This document shows, piece after piece, positions 63,701 to 64,000 of a DNA stretch of 64,000 bases. The notes below the pieces were generated by a model that saw only the letters and a list, made by a program, of their open reading frames with translations, was not told the origin of the DNA and ran no database searches. The stretch covers positions 101,861 through 165,860 of the forward strand of contig NZ_AAVU01000012.1 of assembly GCF_000169095.1 (NCBI RefSeq), read 5' to 3'. Every line of letters starts with the position of its first letter. The stretch's first letter is position 1. Position numbers and translations under genes: made by a program. This DNA is from Lyngbya sp. PCC 8106. Its GTDB lineage: Bacteria > Cyanobacteriota > Cyanobacteriia > Cyanobacteriales > Microcoleaceae.

Positions 63701-63836
63701 TTGTTGTGGAGTTTGTCATCTGACTCATCAAGTTCACGGCTTCAAGAACCGTCTGACTTGGAGTAAGGCTTAATGATACCGGAACAATGATCTGATCAAG
63801 ACTGGGTACATGAAAATAAAAGGGATTAAATGACAT
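60702..63836 (-). CDS. CBS-PAS-GAF-HisKA_2 histidine kinase
   Basis: Predicted 1044 residues, soluble. Order: CBS pair (about 15-160; GILGEHHIIQAIASG, GIITAHSILHHL), coiled coil (about 190-235), a divergent PAS (about 240-345), two typical PAS (about 390-510 and 515-640), coiled coil, GAF (about 680-835), HisKA_2 (LLKEIHHRVKNNLLVVSNILEF in part, about 850) and HATPase_c (NELVSNAFQHAFP, RDNGIGFP). The C-terminal 200 residues are nearly the same as in the kinase at 47245-52590, including the final QRY. It has no attached receiver. Start ATG at 63836. It may signal to one of the receivers in the plus-strand run. No sensor ligand can be read from the sequence. Confidence 0.92.
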   Translation of the reverse strand: MSFNPFYFHVPSLDQIIVPVSLSLTPSQTVLEAVNLMSQMTNSTTRSSDKPGENQQGDSGLRHRCILVIEADQWMGILGEHHIIQAIASGKNLASLSVAEVMTTPNISLNLDDDLSNNLQTILSLLQHYQLDQLPVLNAQGKIQGIITAHSILHHLQPIHSPHPTETEVLSVEEQKPSVENPPENQLKRELAEYKTQLNTANQRIQQAINQRQLIQRIDHKLRSSQQEIRAFLAALSDVMLIIYLRENTVEIQETPPNPFYPTHSEIIAETIQQLSQHSLSEHLIHPIRQALKSQEVVSFEYSLNTKEGMFWFSAKISPLVDNSVIWVAQDITKRKQAEQALQQLTNVLESRVTERTNELQKVNTNLRQVLHERELAEQQLRDSEQKFRQLAESIREVFFIWSLDAFNLLYVSPAFEHIWGISPVSLYENPRLWIEMIHPEDQKQIEDTLLAEFSRGNFDQEFRIIRPDGEIRWILTRTFPVENDSEIVYRIVGLAEDVTERRRVEKALQEREGQLATLADISPVGIFHTDIAGYYLYVNERTSEIVGQPFREFMGQHWMLMVHPSDRPYVEKAWFMTRNHDQPLELEYKINRSDQIITWVFAQIIPDFDDWGIVKGFVGTLTNISERKQIETELQQLNQQLETIVEQRTAQLQQTNEKLRHEINQRQQVQDQIAAKANQQAIIANLGQKALSGIDYNQLIQQVGVQVSRCLGVESVQVLNVPIQDPSLLRLLTEIQPNNSQLNPSEALNQTRSEDLKIDLVEQAISFSQVDSNSNLYGLSIAIESRTTCFGILSAYTRQQRVFNRDDVYFIQSVAHILATVIERNETESQLKTSLQQKEVLLKEIHHRVKNNLLVVSNILEFQTDYTENPEVIKILQESQRRIESMALIHEKLYESTGLDKIDFGDYIQDLVSQLRESYDFNSQLIELELDVEGIALNLETAHPCGLIVNELVSNAFQHAFPDHRSGKIWVKFHQNSDGIVTLTVRDNGIGFPQNIDFRQIDSLGMELVCTLINQLEGEIELIRDQGTTFSLTFKELQYRQRY

Positions 63837-64000
63837 CGGTTTTGGGAAACGACCTCAGCAGAATTGTGAAAATTTGGGGAACTTTATTCTGTGAATTTTT
63901 TACCCCTTTACTATCTCGATTATACCAAAATATTGCCCAAAGCAAAAGCAGGTCTGAATACAGCTTTACCCTCTGTACCAAACCCGCTTATGAAAAGATT
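63837..64000. other. Upstream region of the kinase, right edge of the window
   Basis: No gene is visible in the last 164 bases. They presumably hold the kinase promoter. A single TTCTGTGAATTT copy occurs near 63888 but is not repeated. Confidence 0.4.

Overview
The window looks like chromosomal DNA of a filamentous, motile cyanobacterium. The basis is about 25 HIP1 octamers (GCGATCGC) spread over coding and intergenic DNA, a PatA-type response regulator heading a phototaxis operon, tandem cyanobacteriochrome-like GAF domains, DUF4912 and pentapeptide-repeat proteins, and huge CBS/PAS/GAF sensor kinases. I would guess an Oscillatoriales-type genome but cannot name a genus. There are no rRNA genes, intact tRNA genes, CRISPR arrays or intact insertion sequences.

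Layout. (1) 1-9.6 kb, mostly minus strand: the start of an OmpR-type response regulator with Asn at the phospho-acceptor site, then a 2352-residue protein (signal peptide, phosphate-binding-protein-like domain, membrane segment, Pro/Thr/Gly linker, twelve DUF4912 repeats, C-terminal domain). The C-terminal domain is also encoded alone by the next gene upstream. (2) 9.2-14.5 kb: holin-like membrane protein, aquaporin, an AlaC-like aminotransferase, an iron-type alcohol dehydrogenase and a PIN-domain toxin-like gene with a small acidic partner. (3) 14.6-16.4 kb: a 0.71-kb tandem triplication of a TerB-like gene whose last copy has decayed. (4) 16.5-20.3 kb: aldo/keto reductase, bacterial PH-domain protein, an orphan consensus promoter with a possible structured RNA, and a pentapeptide-repeat protein behind five 11-bp tandem repeats. 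(5) 20.6-30.6 kb: a complete Pix/Ptx-type phototaxis operon (PatA-type regulator, CheY, CheW, five-GAF photoreceptor/MCP, CheA hybrid). (6) 30.9-47.2 kb: housekeeping and envelope genes (two glycosyltransferases, PGM1-type ATP-grasp ligase, ClC transporter with CBS and USP domains, acetyltransferase, GHL10 and GH13 glycosidases, methionine aminopeptidase). (7) 47.2-63.8 kb: a signalling island. Two CBS-PAS-GAF-HisKA_2 kinases on the minus strand flank a plus-strand run of five two-component genes and a lipoprotein/PepSY pair.

How the genes work together. The phototaxis operon should couple bilin-based light sensing in the MCP to CheW/CheA and on to CheY/PatA-type regulators that act on type IV pili. 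In the signalling island three very similar receiver domains are joined to different outputs (GGDEF-EAL, GGDEF-EAL, histidine kinase). The two GGDEF-EAL proteins show complementary decay: one keeps EAL, the other keeps a near-normal GGDEF. The same 11-bp direct-repeat box lies upstream of the pentapeptide gene and of the lipoprotein/PepSY pair, which suggests one OmpR/PhoB-type regulator controls both.
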